DNA from: Acidimicrobiaceae bacterium
Lineage (GTDB): Bacteria; Actinomycetota; Acidimicrobiia; Acidimicrobiales; RAAP-2
Reading direction: 5' to 3'
Length of the DNA: 61,175 nt
NCBI GenBank assembly: GCA_027306585.1
Contig: DAHUZJ010000098.1
Coordinates: 1 to 61,175 of the forward strand
Notes under the pieces: model-generated
Told to the model about the DNA's origin: nothing
What the model saw: only the letters and a program-made list of their open reading frames with translations
The model's database searches: none
Shown here: in pieces, positions 15,116 through 23,790 of the stretch
How the letters are laid out: each line of letters opens with the position of its first letter
Position numbering within the stretch: position 1 is the stretch's first letter
Program-made: the position numbers and the translations under genes

Positions 15116-17557
15116 TCAGCTCAGCGCTCCGGGGAGGTGCAGACCGACGGGCAGGGGCAGCGAGTGGACGACGACGAGCCGGCGGGTCGGTCTCGTGAGC
15201 GCCACGTACAGGGTGCGAAGCCCCCGGGTCGTGGCCTGGGGGAGGAGGTCGCCGCGCCCGCCGGTATCGCCGGCGGCGAGGAGCGCCGGCTCCACCACCA
15301 CCACGCTGTCGAACTCGAGCCCATGCGACTCGGCGGCCGGCAGCACCACGAGCGGCGCCGTCAGCCCTGGTCCGGCCGGGTCCCGGGGGTCGACCGCGAT
15401 CAGGGCTTCGGCCACCAGGGCCGCCATCACGTCGTCGAACAGGTCGTCGGGCACGAGGACGGCCGTGCGCCCTGTGGCGACCGCCTCCTGTTCCCGGACC
15501 GCCACCTGCGCCGCCGTGCGGGACACCGCGCCCGGCTCGGCGATCACCGCGGCCGGGGCCACCCCGGACCGCCGCACCGGCCGGGGCGGCCTGAGCTCGG
15601 GAGCGGCGGCGGCCAGCACGGGGGCGGCCACCGCCATCACCTCGGCGGGGGTGCGGTAGCCGACCGTCAGCTCGACGAGGCGGGGCGCCCGGTTCGGGGT
15701 CAGGTGCGCAGCGACCTCCTCCCAGCCCGAGGGTGCCCAGAGGCCGGTGGCCTGGGCGATGTCGCCGACCACCGTCATGGAGCCCGAGATCGACCGACGA
15801 GCCAGCATCCGCAGCTGCATTGGCGACAGGTCCTGCGCCTCGTCCACGACGATGTGGCCGTACGCCCGGATCGGCTCCTCGTCCGACGACGCGCCGTTGG
15901 CCCCGGGGGTGGGGCTCACGGGCAGGCCGGACGGCCAGAAGCCGACCTCGTCACGGGCCCGCTCGGCACGTTCCCGACCTTCGAGGAGGGGCCGCCGGCG
16001 CCCGCGCCGCGGACCGAGGATGGCACGCGCCTCGTCGACGAGGGCGGCGTCGGCCACCGTCCAGGCGACCTCGTCCAAGGAACCGCTGCGGGGCCGGTAG
16101 AGCGCCGCCTGCTCGTCGGCCGTGAGGACGCCGCGTCCGGCGGCCGCCAAGAGGGGTCGGGCACCGAAGAGGTCGTGGAGGAGCTCGTGCGGCGACAGGC
16201 GCGGCCACATGCGGTCGAGCGCCTCGGCCAGGGCGGGGGTACGCCGCAGCTGTCGACCGAGCGCCTCGACGTCCAGCTCGCCCGGGTCCGCCAGGTCGGT
16301 GCCCTCCCCACCGTCGACGCCGTCGGAAGCCAGCTCGGGGGCGGCACGCGCCGTGTCCTCGCTCCCCTCGACGCCCGGGGCCGGCACCGGCGGGCTCGTT
16401 GGACCCCCTCGTCGTCGCAGCCAGGCCCGGTACTGGTCGAGGAGACGGCGCACCACCTCCTGCTCCACGTACCGGCGGCGCGCGTTGTGCGGCCCTGCCC
16501 GGCGGCGCGCCTGGCGGACGACGTCGTCCGAGGCGGCGGCGGTCAGGCGCAACACCGTCGCCCCGAACGGCACCTCGACGCCGCGGCGCAGGGGTCGCTG
16601 GCGGGTCCGGACTGCCCGGGCCACGACCCGCAGCATCCGCGCCTCCCCCTTGAGCCGGGCGACGGCCGGGCCGTCCGTGCCCCGAACCCTGATCTCCGGG
16701 ACCAGGCCGGCGACGGTCGACAGCGTCACTCCCGTCTCGCCGAGCGAGGGCAGCACCCGCTCGATGTAGCGCAGGAAGAGCGGGTTCGGACCGACGACCA
16801 GCACGCCCTGACGTTCCAAGGGGAAGCGGTGGGTGTAGAGGAGGTAGGCGGCTCGGTGCAGGGCGACGGCCGTCTTCCCCGTTCCAGGGCCACCCTGGAC
16901 CATGAGGACCCCGGCGAGGGGAGAGCGGATGATCTCGTCCTGCTCGCGCTGGATCGTGGCGACGATGTCGCCCATGTGGCCGGTCCGTGCCTGGCCCAGG
17001 GCTGCAAGGAGCGCTCCGGGGCCGCCGAGCGGCAACGACTCGTCGAGCGCCCCCCCGGCGTCGGCGCCCGGCGAACCGGTGGCGCCGGAGGGACCGGCGC
17101 CGTTGGTGGCGAAGTACTCGTCCTCCACCCCCACCACCGTCCGGCCTCGCAGCGCCAGGTGCCGCCGGCGGCGCAGCCCCTGCGGGTCGAGCCCCGTGGC
17201 CCGGTAGAACGGCTCGGCCACCGGGGCACGCCAGTCGACCACGAGCGGCTCGTGGTCACGGCCCGACACGGCGAGGCGCCCGATGTGGTAGCTCTCCCCC
17301 ACGTCGCCCAGCGCCTCTGGGAGCCGGTCGATCCGGCCGAAGCAGAGCGCCTGGTCGCCGATGTCGAGCTGGGAAAGGCGCGCCAGGCTGGTGCGCACCA
17401 CGATGTCCCGCTCGGTGCGCGATTGGAACGTCCCTCCCCGCCCGACGTCGAGCACGGACTGCAGCATCCGCGTGGCGTCGGCGCGCATGCCCTCGAGCCC
17501 CTCGTACGCCCGGTCGAGGAGGTCCTGCTCTTCTCGTAGGTCCTGCTCGTCGGTCAC
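15116..17557 (-). CDS. helD: HelD-like RNA polymerase-recycling ATPase (UvrD/Rep superfamily 1)
   Basis: This 813-residue superfamily 1 helicase-like protein matches HelD, which binds stalled RNA polymerase and frees it from DNA or RNA; actinobacterial forms can also protect against rifampicin. An N-terminal charged coiled-coil (about residues 1-30) fits the arm entering the polymerase secondary channel. The Walker A motif is GGPGTGKTAVALHRAAYLL (about 222-240) and the Walker B motif is VDEAQDLSPMQ (about 568-578). A long Arg-rich insertion lies between them. The GTG start has AAAGGA about 9 bases upstream. It is divergent from hemE with a 167-185 base spacer. Confidence 0.87.
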   Translation of the reverse strand: MTDEQDLREEQDLLDRAYEGLEGMRADATRMLQSVLDVGRGGTFQSRTERDIVVRTSLARLSQLDIGDQALCFGRIDRLPEALGDVGESYHIGRLAVSGRDHEPLVVDWRAPVAEPFYRATGLDPQGLRRRRHLALRGRTVVGVEDEYFATNGAGPSGATGSPGADAGGALDESLPLGGPGALLAALGQARTGHMGDIVATIQREQDEIIRSPLAGVLMVQGGPGTGKTAVALHRAAYLLYTHRFPLERQGVLVVGPNPLFLRYIERVLPSLGETGVTLSTVAGLVPEIRVRGTDGPAVARLKGEARMLRVVARAVRTRQRPLRRGVEVPFGATVLRLTAAASDDVVRQARRRAGPHNARRRYVEQEVVRRLLDQYRAWLRRRGGPTSPPVPAPGVEGSEDTARAAPELASDGVDGGEGTDLADPGELDVEALGRQLRRTPALAEALDRMWPRLSPHELLHDLFGARPLLAAAGRGVLTADEQAALYRPRSGSLDEVAWTVADAALVDEARAILGPRRGRRRPLLEGRERAERARDEVGFWPSGLPVSPTPGANGASSDEEPIRAYGHIVVDEAQDLSPMQLRMLARRSISGSMTVVGDIAQATGLWAPSGWEEVAAHLTPNRAPRLVELTVGYRTPAEVMAVAAPVLAAAAPELRPPRPVRRSGVAPAAVIAEPGAVSRTAAQVAVREQEAVATGRTAVLVPDDLFDDVMAALVAEALIAVDPRDPAGPGLTAPLVVLPAAESHGLEFDSVVVVEPALLAAGDTGGRGDLLPQATTRGLRTLYVALTRPTRRLVVVHSLPLPVGLHLPGALS

Positions 17558-17742
17558 GTCAGCGTCCTTTCGGCGCGTGACACGGAATGAGTGATCTTAG
17601 TCGGCGGACCAGGCGGTCCGAATGGGCGCCGCAGAGCTCCGAGCCCGTCGGGGGCGCCCTGCCGGGGTCGCTGGTGAGTCGCCGCCGGGGGCTGCGATGA
17701 TCGGAGGGTGCTTCGTGGCAGCGCGTGGGCGGACGGTCCCCG

Positions 17743-18816
17743 GTGACGGCAGGACCCGCGGCCGAGGAGGCCGCCCTCACCACCCTCGTGCGGGCCTGCC
17801 GCCGCCAGCCGGTCCCGCACACCCCGGTGTGGTTCATGCGCCAGGCCGGCCGGTCCCTGCCCGAGTACCGGAAGGCCCGGGGCGAGGGCAGCATCCTGGC
17901 GACGATCGCCGACGCCGAGCTGTCCGCCGAGCTGACCCTGCAACCCGTTCGCCGCTACGGGGTGGACGCCGCCATCCTCTTCTCGGACATCACCGTGCCC
18001 GTCCACGCGGTGGGTTTCGGGGTCGACGTCGAGCCGGGGAGGGGCCCGGTCGTTGCCGAGCCCTTCCGATCGCCGGCCGACCTGCGCCGCCTGCGCCCGC
18101 TCGAGCCGGACACCGACACGCCCTACGTCGGCGAGGCGGCCGGCATGGTCGCTCGCGAGCTGGCCGGGACGGACGTCGCGCTCGTCGGGTTCGCCGGTGC
18201 GCCGTTCACCGTCGCCAGCTACCTCGTGGAAGGCGGTCCGAGCCGGACCTTCGCCCGCGTGAAGGCGCTCATGCACGGCGACCCGGCCACCTGGGACGAG
18301 CTGATGGACCGCCTGACCGGCATGGCCACCAGCTTTGCGACCGCCCAGGTCCGGGCAGGGGCCTCGGTCGTGCAGCTCTTCGACAGCTGGGCCGGGTGCC
18401 TCTCCCCCCGCGAGTACGAGCGGTTCGCCTTGCCCGCCACCACCCGGGTGCTGGCCGACGTCGCAGCGCTGGGCGTACCGACCATCCTGTTCGGGGTGGG
18501 AACCGGTGAGCTCCTGCCGCTGATGGGCACGTCGGGAGCGGACGTCGTGGGCGTCGACTGGCGGGTCCCCCTCGACGAGGCACGCCGGCGGGTGGGGCCG
18601 GGGCACGCCGTCCAGGGGAACCTGGACCCGGCGTTGGTCCTCGCCCCCTGGGGCGTCGTCGAAGCCGAGACCGAGGACGTCCTCGCCCGCGCCGGTACCG
18701 AGCCGGGCCACGTGTTCAACCTCGGCCACGGGGTCCTCCCGGAGACCGATCCCACCGTGCTCGAGCGAGTCGTCGAGCTGGTGCACGCGCGCGGAAGAGC
18801 CGGAGTGGCGCCGTGA
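17743..18816 (+). CDS. hemE: Uroporphyrinogen decarboxylase
   Basis: This enzyme of about 357 residues removes four carboxyl groups from uroporphyrinogen III to give coproporphyrinogen III. The substrate-binding [12 protein letters not shown] motif is near residue 31. [28 protein letters not shown] and [12 protein letters not shown] follow in family order. GTG at 17743 gives the usual N-terminal length; an in-frame GTG at 17725 is possible, and a stop at 17698 limits anything longer. Neither start has a clear ribosome site. It is the first gene of hemE-hemH-hemG, each overlapping the next. Confidence 0.95.
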   Translation: MTAGPAAEEAALTTLVRACRRQPVPHTPVWFMRQAGRSLPEYRKARGEGSILATIADAELSAELTLQPVRRYGVDAAILFSDITVPVHAVGFGVDVEPGRGPVVAEPFRSPADLRRLRPLEPDTDTPYVGEAAGMVARELAGTDVALVGFAGAPFTVASYLVEGGPSRTFARVKALMHGDPATWDELMDRLTGMATSFATAQVRAGASVVQLFDSWAGCLSPREYERFALPATTRVLADVAALGVPTILFGVGTGELLPLMGTSGADVVGVDWRVPLDEARRRVGPGHAVQGNLDPALVLAPWGVVEAETEDVLARAGTEPGHVFNLGHGVLPETDPTVLERVVELVHARGRAGVAP

Positions 18817-19823
18817 GCCCCGTCGAGCGCGTCGGGGTCCTGGTCATGGCGCACGGCACCCCGGCCGCCCCCGGGGAGATCGAGGCGTTCTACACGCGGA
18901 TCCGCCGGGGACGACCCCCGGCGCCCGAGCAGTTGGCGGACCTCGAGCGCCGCTACCGGGCCATCGGGGGCACGTCGCCGCTGGCGGCGCGGACGGCGGA
19001 CCAGGTGAGGGGCCTGGCAGCCACCCTGGAGCGCCGCGACCCGGGCCGCTACCTCGTCGCCTACGGCGCGAAGCACACGGAGCCGTCCATCGAGTCGGCG
19101 GCGGAAGGCCTGGCCCGACAAGGGGTCGCCGCCGTGGTGGGCTTGGTCCTCGCCCCCCACCGAGCGTCGATGGGGTCCGAGGAGTACCTGGAGCGTGCGG
19201 CAGCCACCCTGGCGGCGCACCCGGCGGCGGCCTTCGTGCCGGTGCGCCAGTGGTACGACGCCCCGGGCTTCGCCGAGCTCGTCGCCGGTCGGGTGGTGGA
19301 GGCCCTGGCCGGCCTGCCGCAGGGCGCCGGGCACCGGATGGTGCTCTTCACGGCCCACTCCCTGCCCAAGCGCGTCGTGGCCGCCGGCGACCCCTACCCG
19401 GACCAGCTGGTGGCTTCGGCTGGCGCCGTCGCAACGGCGGCAGCCCTCGAGGGCACGGGCGTCGCCTGGCGCACCGGCTGGCAGAGTGCCGGCCGGACCC
19501 CGGAGCCGTGGCTGGGCCCCGACCTCCTCGAGGTGCTACGAGGCCTGCCCGCCGAGGGGTTCGGCGGGGTCGTCGTGTGCCCGATCGGTTTCGTGGCCGA
19601 CCACCTCGAGGTCCTCTACGACGTCGAGGTGGAGGCTCGCGGCGTGGCCGAGACGGCCGGCCTCGCCTTCGCCCGCACGGCCACCCTCAACGACGACCCG
19701 GCGTTCCTGGACCTCTTGGCCCGGGTCGTCGAACGTGCGGCCGAGCACGGCGGCTCCGTCCCGGTGCCCGCTCCCGTCCTAGACCCGCGCTCCCTCCAGG
19801 ACCAGGCCTCCGCCGATGGCTGA
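18813..19823 (+). CDS. hemH: Ferrochelatase, probably coproporphyrin III type (CpfC)
   Basis: This 336-residue enzyme inserts ferrous iron into a porphyrin. The catalytic His is in FTAHSLPKR and the Glu is in [10 protein letters not shown]; the N-terminal LVMAHGTP is also typical. In the monoderm-type pathway usual for Actinobacteria, the substrate is coproporphyrin III rather than protoporphyrin IX. The C-terminal Cys residues that hold a [2Fe-2S] cluster in mycobacterial ferrochelatase are absent: the protein has a single Cys, in VVVCPIG. The GTG start overlaps the hemE stop (GTGA). Confidence 0.94.
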   Translation: MSPVERVGVLVMAHGTPAAPGEIEAFYTRIRRGRPPAPEQLADLERRYRAIGGTSPLAARTADQVRGLAATLERRDPGRYLVAYGAKHTEPSIESAAEGLARQGVAAVVGLVLAPHRASMGSEEYLERAAATLAAHPAAAFVPVRQWYDAPGFAELVAGRVVEALAGLPQGAGHRMVLFTAHSLPKRVVAAGDPYPDQLVASAGAVATAAALEGTGVAWRTGWQSAGRTPEPWLGPDLLEVLRGLPAEGFGGVVVCPIGFVADHLEVLYDVEVEARGVAETAGLAFARTATLNDDPAFLDLLARVVERAAEHGGSVPVPAPVLDPRSLQDQASADG

Positions 19824-21501
19824 GCGTCAGCCCTCGGCGCGCGGCGGCGGCGCCGGGCCGGCGAGCACAACCCGGCCCGTGGTAGTGATCGTGGGGGGTG
19901 GCATCACCGGGCTGAGCGCGGCATGGGAGCTGACGGGCGGCGACGCCGGGCCCTGCCCGGACAGCCCGACCGTCGTCGTCCTCGAGGCGGACACCCGCCT
20001 CGGCGGGAAGCTCCGCAGCGCAGCGTTCGCCGGCACGATGATCGATGTCGGACCGGACGGCTTCCTCGGCCGGCGGCCGGAGGCGGCCCAGCTGTGCCGG
20101 GTCCTCGGCCTGGCCGACCGGCTGGTACCCATCGGCGCCGCCGGCGCGTCCGTGTGGGCCCGTGGCGAGGCTCGCCCACTGCCCAGCAATCTTGCCCTCG
20201 GGGTCCCGACCCGCTTCCTCCCGGTCGCCCGGTCCGGCATCCTCGGGATCGGCGGGTCCGCCCGCCTGCTGCTCGACGTGGTGGCACCCCGCCCCGACCG
20301 CCGGGGTCCGCTCGGCGATCGGGCGGTCGGCCCCCTGGTCGCCCGGCGGCTCGGGCACCGAGTCGTCGACCGCCTGGTCGACCCGATGCTCGGCGGCATC
20401 TACGGCGGGGGCGTGGGGGACGCCAGCGCCGCCGCCGTGTTCCCTCTCCTGCTGAACGCCGCCGCCCGCCGGGGCAGCTTCATGCGGTCGCTCCGGGCGG
20501 CGTCGGGCGAACGGCCGCCGTCGCCGGGTCCCGAGACGCCCAGTTCGGGGACGCCCAGTTCGGGGACGCCCAGTTCGGGGACGTCGAGCTCCGGGGCCTC
20601 CCGTCCGGACGCGGGGGTCGCCCAGGACCCCACCTCGCAGGCGGTGGCGCCACCGGAGCCGGCCTTCTGGGCGCTCGCCGGGGGGCTCGAGGTCCTCGTC
20701 GACCGCCTCGCCGACGCGCTCGCGCAGCGCGGGGTGGCGGTGCGGGTGGGGACCCCGGTCGAAGCGCTGTCGCACGGCACCGGCGAACGGGCCTGGGCGG
20801 CGCTGACGGCGACTGGTCCGGTCGAGGCAGACGGTGTGGTGCTCGCCGTTCCCGCCGGGCCGGCGGCCGCGCTCCTCACACCGCACGACGTCGAGGCCGC
20901 CAACCTGCTGCGGTCCGTGGAGTACTCGTCGGTGGCCGTCGTCACGCTGGCGCTGCCCCCCGGGACCGTGCCGGAGCGACTCCCCGGCACGGGCATCCTG
21001 GTGCCGGCCAGGACCCGGGTCCCCGCCGCCCTGGCCGACGAGCTGGCAACGGCGGGCGTTGCCGACGGCGAGGGGGACGGCGCCTTCCTTGTGACGGCGT
21101 GCACGTTCCTCTCCCGCAAGTGGCCGCACCTCGCCAACAGGGACACAGAGCTGGTCCGCGCCTCGGTTGGCCGGTTCGGAGACCCCCGGCCCGGCTCGTT
21201 CGACGACGGCCGCTTGACCATGCGGGTCGCCGCGGAGGTTGGGACCCTGCTGGGTGCGCCCGGCGGCGTGGTGGCGCCGATCGGCGCGCTGGTCACCCGC
21301 TGGCCCGAAGCCCTGCCGCAGTACCGGGTGCACCATCTCCTACGGGTGGCGGGCGTCGAGGCAGCGCTCGAACGGCTGGGCGCCGTGGCCGTCGCTGGCG
21401 CCGCCTCCCGGGGTGTGGGCATCCCGGCGTGCATCGCCAGCGGCCGGCTGGCCGCCCGGAACGTCGCCCGCCGGCTTGGCGTGGCGGCCGGGGCCGGGTG
21501 A
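19816..21501 (+). CDS. hemG: Protoporphyrinogen/coproporphyrinogen oxidase, HemG/HemY (CgoX) type
   Basis: This 561-residue FAD enzyme oxidises coproporphyrinogen III (or protoporphyrinogen IX) to the porphyrin. The dinucleotide-binding VVIVGGGITGLSAAWEL (about residues 23-39), the following LEADTRLGGKLRS and the C-terminal GVGIPACIASGRLAA are typical of this oxidase. A Ser/Pro/Thr-rich insertion at about 235-275, made by a 15-base tandem repeat, makes it longer than the usual 450-480 residues. The ATG at 19816 overlaps the hemH end by 8 bases. Confidence 0.94.
   Translation: MAERQPSARGGGAGPASTTRPVVVIVGGGITGLSAAWELTGGDAGPCPDSPTVVVLEADTRLGGKLRSAAFAGTMIDVGPDGFLGRRPEAAQLCRVLGLADRLVPIGAAGASVWARGEARPLPSNLALGVPTRFLPVARSGILGIGGSARLLLDVVAPRPDRRGPLGDRAVGPLVARRLGHRVVDRLVDPMLGGIYGGGVGDASAAAVFPLLLNAAARRGSFMRSLRAASGERPPSPGPETPSSGTPSSGTPSSGTSSSGASRPDAGVAQDPTSQAVAPPEPAFWALAGGLEVLVDRLADALAQRGVAVRVGTPVEALSHGTGERAWAALTATGPVEADGVVLAVPAGPAAALLTPHDVEAANLLRSVEYSSVAVVTLALPPGTVPERLPGTGILVPARTRVPAALADELATAGVADGEGDGAFLVTACTFLSRKWPHLANRDTELVRASVGRFGDPRPGSFDDGRLTMRVAAEVGTLLGAPGGVVAPIGALVTRWPEALPQYRVHHLLRVAGVEAALERLGAVAVAGAASRGVGIPACIASGRLAARNVARRLGVAAGAG
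20536..20595 (+). repeat. 15-base tandem repeat inside hemG
   Basis: Three exact 15-base units (20536-20550, 20551-20565, 20566-20580) are followed by a diverged fourth (20581-20595), coding (TPSSG)3-TSSSG. The length is a multiple of three, so changes in copy number keep the frame. It sits in a loop insertion of the oxidase, away from the FAD motifs. Confidence 0.9.
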
Positions 21502-21511
21502 GGCCGGGCCG

Positions 21512-23167
21512 GTGAGCACGCCGGGCGCCGACGCGGTCCTCCCGGTCGCCATCGGTCCGGCGGCGCCCGCGTGCGCCCCGCCGGTCGGTCAGGACGGCGG
21601 AGGCCTGCGACCCAGCCGCGCCCGGCTCCAGCTCGGCGGGCGAGGGCGCGTCGCCGGCCCGTCACTGGCAGCCGGTGCGCTCGTGGCCCTGTCGCTGCCC
21701 CCCTGGGGGTGGTGGCCGTTGGCGGTGGCCGGGGCGTCCCTCCTCTACTGGCGCCTCGCCGGACAGCCGCTGCGGACGCGCCTGTTCGTCGGGTGGCTGG
21801 CCGGGCTGGGCTGCTACGTGCCCGGACTGTTCTGGGCGACGTCCTTCAACTGGTACGGCGGCGGCGTCCTCATGGCGGTGGAAGCGCTGGCCATGGCCGC
21901 GGCCGCCGCCCTGGTGCCGGCGCGCCACGGCCGGTTGGCGGCCTTCGCCGGCGCGTCGACGCTCCTCGAGGCGGTGCGGACGACCTGGCCCTTCGGGGGG
22001 CTGCCACTCGGTGGCGTCTTCCTCGGCCAGGCCCAGGGTCCCCTCCTCGCCGACGCACGCCTGGGCGGCCCGCTGCTCGTCACGCTGGCGCTCTGGGGAC
22101 TCGGCGGCGCGGCCGGCGAACTGGCGATGGCGGTCGGCTCGGCTCGGCACGGGTGGGGTCGGCCCAGCGCCCGGCAGGCGCTCGTCGGCGGTGCCGCCGC
22201 CGCGGTCGTCGTGGCCGTCGCCGCGCTCGCCGCCGTCGCGCCGGCCGGTGGGCCTCCCGTGGCGCACGTCACCGTCGCCGCCGTCCAGGGCGGTGGCCGC
22301 CGCGGGGTGTCCCAGGCACAGGTCGACCCGGCGACGGTCTTCGCCGCCCAGCTGGAGGCGACGGGCCTGGTGCCCCGCAGCCCGAACGGCGCCGGGCCGT
22401 CCCTCGTCGTGTGGCCCGAGGACGTCGTCTCGGTCGACGGCTCGCTGTCGGGCTCGACGGCCGCCCGCACGTTGTCCGCCCTCGCCCGCGACCTGCGCAC
22501 CACGTTGGTGGCCGGGGTGACCGTGACGATCCCGCGCCGCCGCTTCCTCAACGAGGCGGTGGCGTGGGGACCCGACGGCCGCGTCGTCGGCACCTACGAG
22601 AAGGTGCACCGGGTGCCGTTCGGCGAGTACGTGCCCTACCGTTCGCTGTTCGCCCACCTGGCCACACTCTCGTCGGTGCCGCGCGACGCGGTCCCCGGCC
22701 ACGGCACCGGGCTCCTCCGGACGCCGGCCGGGCCCCTGGGGCTGATGATCTCCTACGAGGTGTTCTTCGCCACACGTGGCCGCTCCGCGGTGCGGGCCGG
22801 CGCCCGGCTGCTGGTCGTCCCCACCAACACCTCCTCGTACGCCACGTCGCAGGTCCCGAGCCAAGAGGTGGCCGCCGACCGGGTCCAGGCGGTGGCAGAG
22901 GGGCGGGACCTCGTGCAGGCCGCCCCCACGGGGTACTCGACCATCGTGCACCCCGACGGCACGGTCGTCCGCCGGAGCGGGCTCGGCACGCAGCAGGTGG
23001 TGACCGCCACTGTCGCGCTCCGCGACGGGGCAACGGTCTACGCGCGGACCGGTGACGGCCCCGTCCTGGTCCTGGCGGCGGCGCTGGCGGCCGGCGGCCT
23101 GTTCGCCGCCGCCGACCGGCGTCGGCGGGCTCGGCCTGTTCGCCGGGCCGCGTCGCCTCACTCGTAG
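21512..23167 (+). CDS. lnt: Apolipoprotein N-acyltransferase-like protein with Ser at the nucleophile position
   Basis: This 551-residue membrane protein has several N-terminal helices followed by a nitrilase-type domain that would transfer an acyl chain to the N-terminal Cys of lipoproteins. The catalytic Glu (VVWPEDV) and Lys (YEKVHRVPFGEYVP) are present. The position of the catalytic Cys in ICYE reads ISYE, coded by TCC. The enzyme may use Ser, be altered in chemistry, or be inactive. The GTG at 21512 gives the first reasonable start after hemG. The first 40 residues are low-complexity and may not all be translated. The 3' end overlaps the convergent HAD gene by 10 bases. Confidence 0.85.
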   Translation: MSTPGADAVLPVAIGPAAPACAPPVGQDGGGLRPSRARLQLGGRGRVAGPSLAAGALVALSLPPWGWWPLAVAGASLLYWRLAGQPLRTRLFVGWLAGLGCYVPGLFWATSFNWYGGGVLMAVEALAMAAAAALVPARHGRLAAFAGASTLLEAVRTTWPFGGLPLGGVFLGQAQGPLLADARLGGPLLVTLALWGLGGAAGELAMAVGSARHGWGRPSARQALVGGAAAAVVVAVAALAAVAPAGGPPVAHVTVAAVQGGGRRGVSQAQVDPATVFAAQLEATGLVPRSPNGAGPSLVVWPEDVVSVDGSLSGSTAARTLSALARDLRTTLVAGVTVTIPRRRFLNEAVAWGPDGRVVGTYEKVHRVPFGEYVPYRSLFAHLATLSSVPRDAVPGHGTGLLRTPAGPLGLMISYEVFFATRGRSAVRAGARLLVVPTNTSSYATSQVPSQEVAADRVQAVAEGRDLVQAAPTGYSTIVHPDGTVVRRSGLGTQQVVTATVALRDGATVYARTGDGPVLVLAAALAAGGLFAAADRRRRARPVRRAASPHS

Positions 23168-23661
23168 TAGCCGGAGTGGATGTAGACGCAGGGGATCCCT
23201 TCGGCGACGAACATGGCATGGTTCGCCGGGTCGTCCTCGAGGGCGAGCCGCAGGTCCAGACCATGGGCGCGCAGGTCCGCCACCGCCGCCCGCTTGAACG
23301 CCGCCACCTGGGAGTAGTCGCCGCGTTCGCGCATGACGAGCAGGTCCCAGCGCAGGCCGTAGCGCTCGAGCCAGGCCACCGTCTGCGGCTGGACGCGCAA
23401 CGGGCGGCCGGTGATCAGGACGACGGCCAGGCGGGGGTCCAGCAGCTCGACGAGCCGGGCCACCTCCTCGATGACCGGGTCGTCGCCGCACGCCTCGAAG
23501 AAGGCGGTCCAGTCCCGCCGGCCTCGCTCGATGAAGTGCTGGCGGTTGGTGGCGTCGGACAGCACGCCGTCGATGTCGAAGACCACCGCCGGCCCCGGCG
23601 GCACCGGCTGGACCCGCCAATGCCAGTTGGGCCGATGCCGACCTGGGGCTTCGCCGTCCAT
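23158..23661 (-). CDS. HAD superfamily phosphatase, polynucleotide kinase 3'-phosphatase-like
   Basis: This 167-residue haloacid dehalogenase-fold protein has motif I as VFDIDGVLSDATNR (nucleophile and acid Asp, about residues 27-40), motif II as ITGRP, a Lys in AFKRAAV, and the acidic motif IV LEDDPANH. The layout resembles the phosphatase domain of T4 polynucleotide kinase-like proteins, so the substrate may be a nucleic-acid 3'-phosphate or a small phosphate ester; this is unproven. The ATG at 23661 has GGAGGGAGGAAG upstream. It converges on lnt, and the two stops overlap by 10 bases. Confidence 0.82.
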   Translation of the reverse strand: MDGEAPGRHRPNWHWRVQPVPPGPAVVFDIDGVLSDATNRQHFIERGRRDWTAFFEACGDDPVIEEVARLVELLDPRLAVVLITGRPLRVQPQTVAWLERYGLRWDLLVMRERGDYSQVAAFKRAAVADLRAHGLDLRLALEDDPANHAMFVAEGIPCVYIHSGYYE

Positions 23662-23777
23662 CCGCTTCCTCCCTCCCAGGGCGTCGATCCCCGACGCCCA
23701 GCGTGCCACGACCGGAGGACCCGCCGTTGAGCGATCGCTGAAGCCTGTGCCGACCCGGCGTGGCCGCGACGTGCCAC

Positions 23778-23783
23778 GATATT
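23778..23783 (+). promoter_or_regulatory. -10 hexamer for a leaderless transcript of the MprF-like fusion gene
   Basis: GATATT ends 7 bases before the ATG at 23791, with no Shine-Dalgarno sequence. The spacing matches the other leaderless candidates in this window. Confidence 0.4.
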
Positions 23784-23790
23784 GAGCGCC

